Below, piece after piece: positions 63,891-64,000 of a stretch of DNA of 64,000 bases. The translations under genes and the position numbers were made by a program. A model generated the notes under the pieces. The model did not search any database, had not been told where the DNA came from, and saw only the letters and a list, made by a program, of their open reading frames with translations. Origin of the DNA: Nocardiopsis ganjiahuensis DSM 45031 (lineage in GTDB: Bacteria; Actinomycetota; Actinomycetes; Streptosporangiales; Streptosporangiaceae). Location: contig NZ_ANBA01000028.1 in NCBI RefSeq assembly GCF_000341085.1, forward strand, positions 61,189 to 125,188, in the 5' to 3' direction. Within the stretch, counting starts at the first letter, position 1. Each line of letters begins with the position of its first letter.

Positions 63891-64000
63891 AACACAGCGT
63901 CTCCGCCGCTAACGCGGTGGGCCGGTCGCGAAAGCGGCTGAAACGCAGAAAGCCTTCCACGGAAGAGCAGACAGAACACTGGTTCTGGCGCTTGTACGGG
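63891..64000 (+). other. Probable rRNA operon leader
   Basis: After the last promoter the sequence is non-coding, purine-rich and full of short hairpins (CCGCTAACGCGG, GGTCGCGAAAGCGGCTG), like rRNA leaders of actinomycetes. The region continues beyond the window. No tRNA or rRNA gene can be claimed. Confidence 0.4.

Overview
The window looks like the chromosome of a high-GC filamentous actinomycete, most likely near Nocardiopsis or Streptomonospora (inference). The evidence is strong G/C bias at third codon positions, frequent GTG starts, several apparently leaderless genes, a WhiB protein, an RpfB-RsmA pair, a MutT1-type Nudix/phosphatase fusion, and many partner-switching (STAS, PP2C, RsbW-like) proteins. 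No phage, insertion sequence with a transposase, CRISPR array or tRNA was recognised. The window starts inside an MFS transporter gene and ends in what appears to be the promoter region of an rRNA operon.

Layout. 0-7 kb: MFS fragment, Nudix hydrolase, and a TetR regulator divergent from two membrane genes, the second a methyltransferase-DCC thiol-oxidoreductase fusion; then a PrsW-type membrane protease. 7-13 kb: a cytoplasmic BisC-type molybdoenzyme, a CitE/malyl-CoA-lyase-like enzyme and an OmpR-type two-component pair. 13-19 kb: a MerR helix-turn-helix fused to a DNA sliding-clamp-like domain, a glycosyltransferase, an HtrA protease and an orphan LuxR-type response regulator. 19-33 kb: a signalling block resembling the osaC/osaA/osaB osmoadaptation locus of Streptomyces, followed by PAS/GAF, GAF-ANTAR, STAS, MEDS-HATPase, glycosyltransferase and PP2C phosphatase genes. 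34-36 kb: CopC-like protein, a His-rich membrane protein and WhiB. 36-42.5 kb: ectABC (ectoine synthesis) followed by ehuBCDA (ectoine uptake). 42.5-48.7 kb: CPBP protease, ppk1-mutT1 behind a candidate PHO box, an SRPBCC protein, a candidate 31-residue peptide gene and a membrane HExxH protein. 48.7-57.7 kb: STAS, a large membrane protein, a CoA-transferase/racemase, rpfB-rsmA and a PspC-family operon. 57.9-63.5 kb: a PspC-domain kinase and its regulator, a nucleoside hydrolase and pcrA.

How it fits together. The central 17 kb reads as a stress and osmotic-adaptation region. OsaA/OsaB-like signalling and an OsaC-like sigma-factor regulator lie close to the genes that make (ectABC) and recover (ehuBCDA) the compatible solute ectoine. 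The other STAS, MEDS and PP2C proteins are the parts used in sigma-B-type partner switching. Strong hairpin terminators separate most convergent units. The least explained items are the MerR-clamp fusion, the methyltransferase-DCC fusion, the short peptide gene at 47.7 kb, the structured leaders of ectA and rpfB, and a small MITE-like insertion at 19.3 kb.
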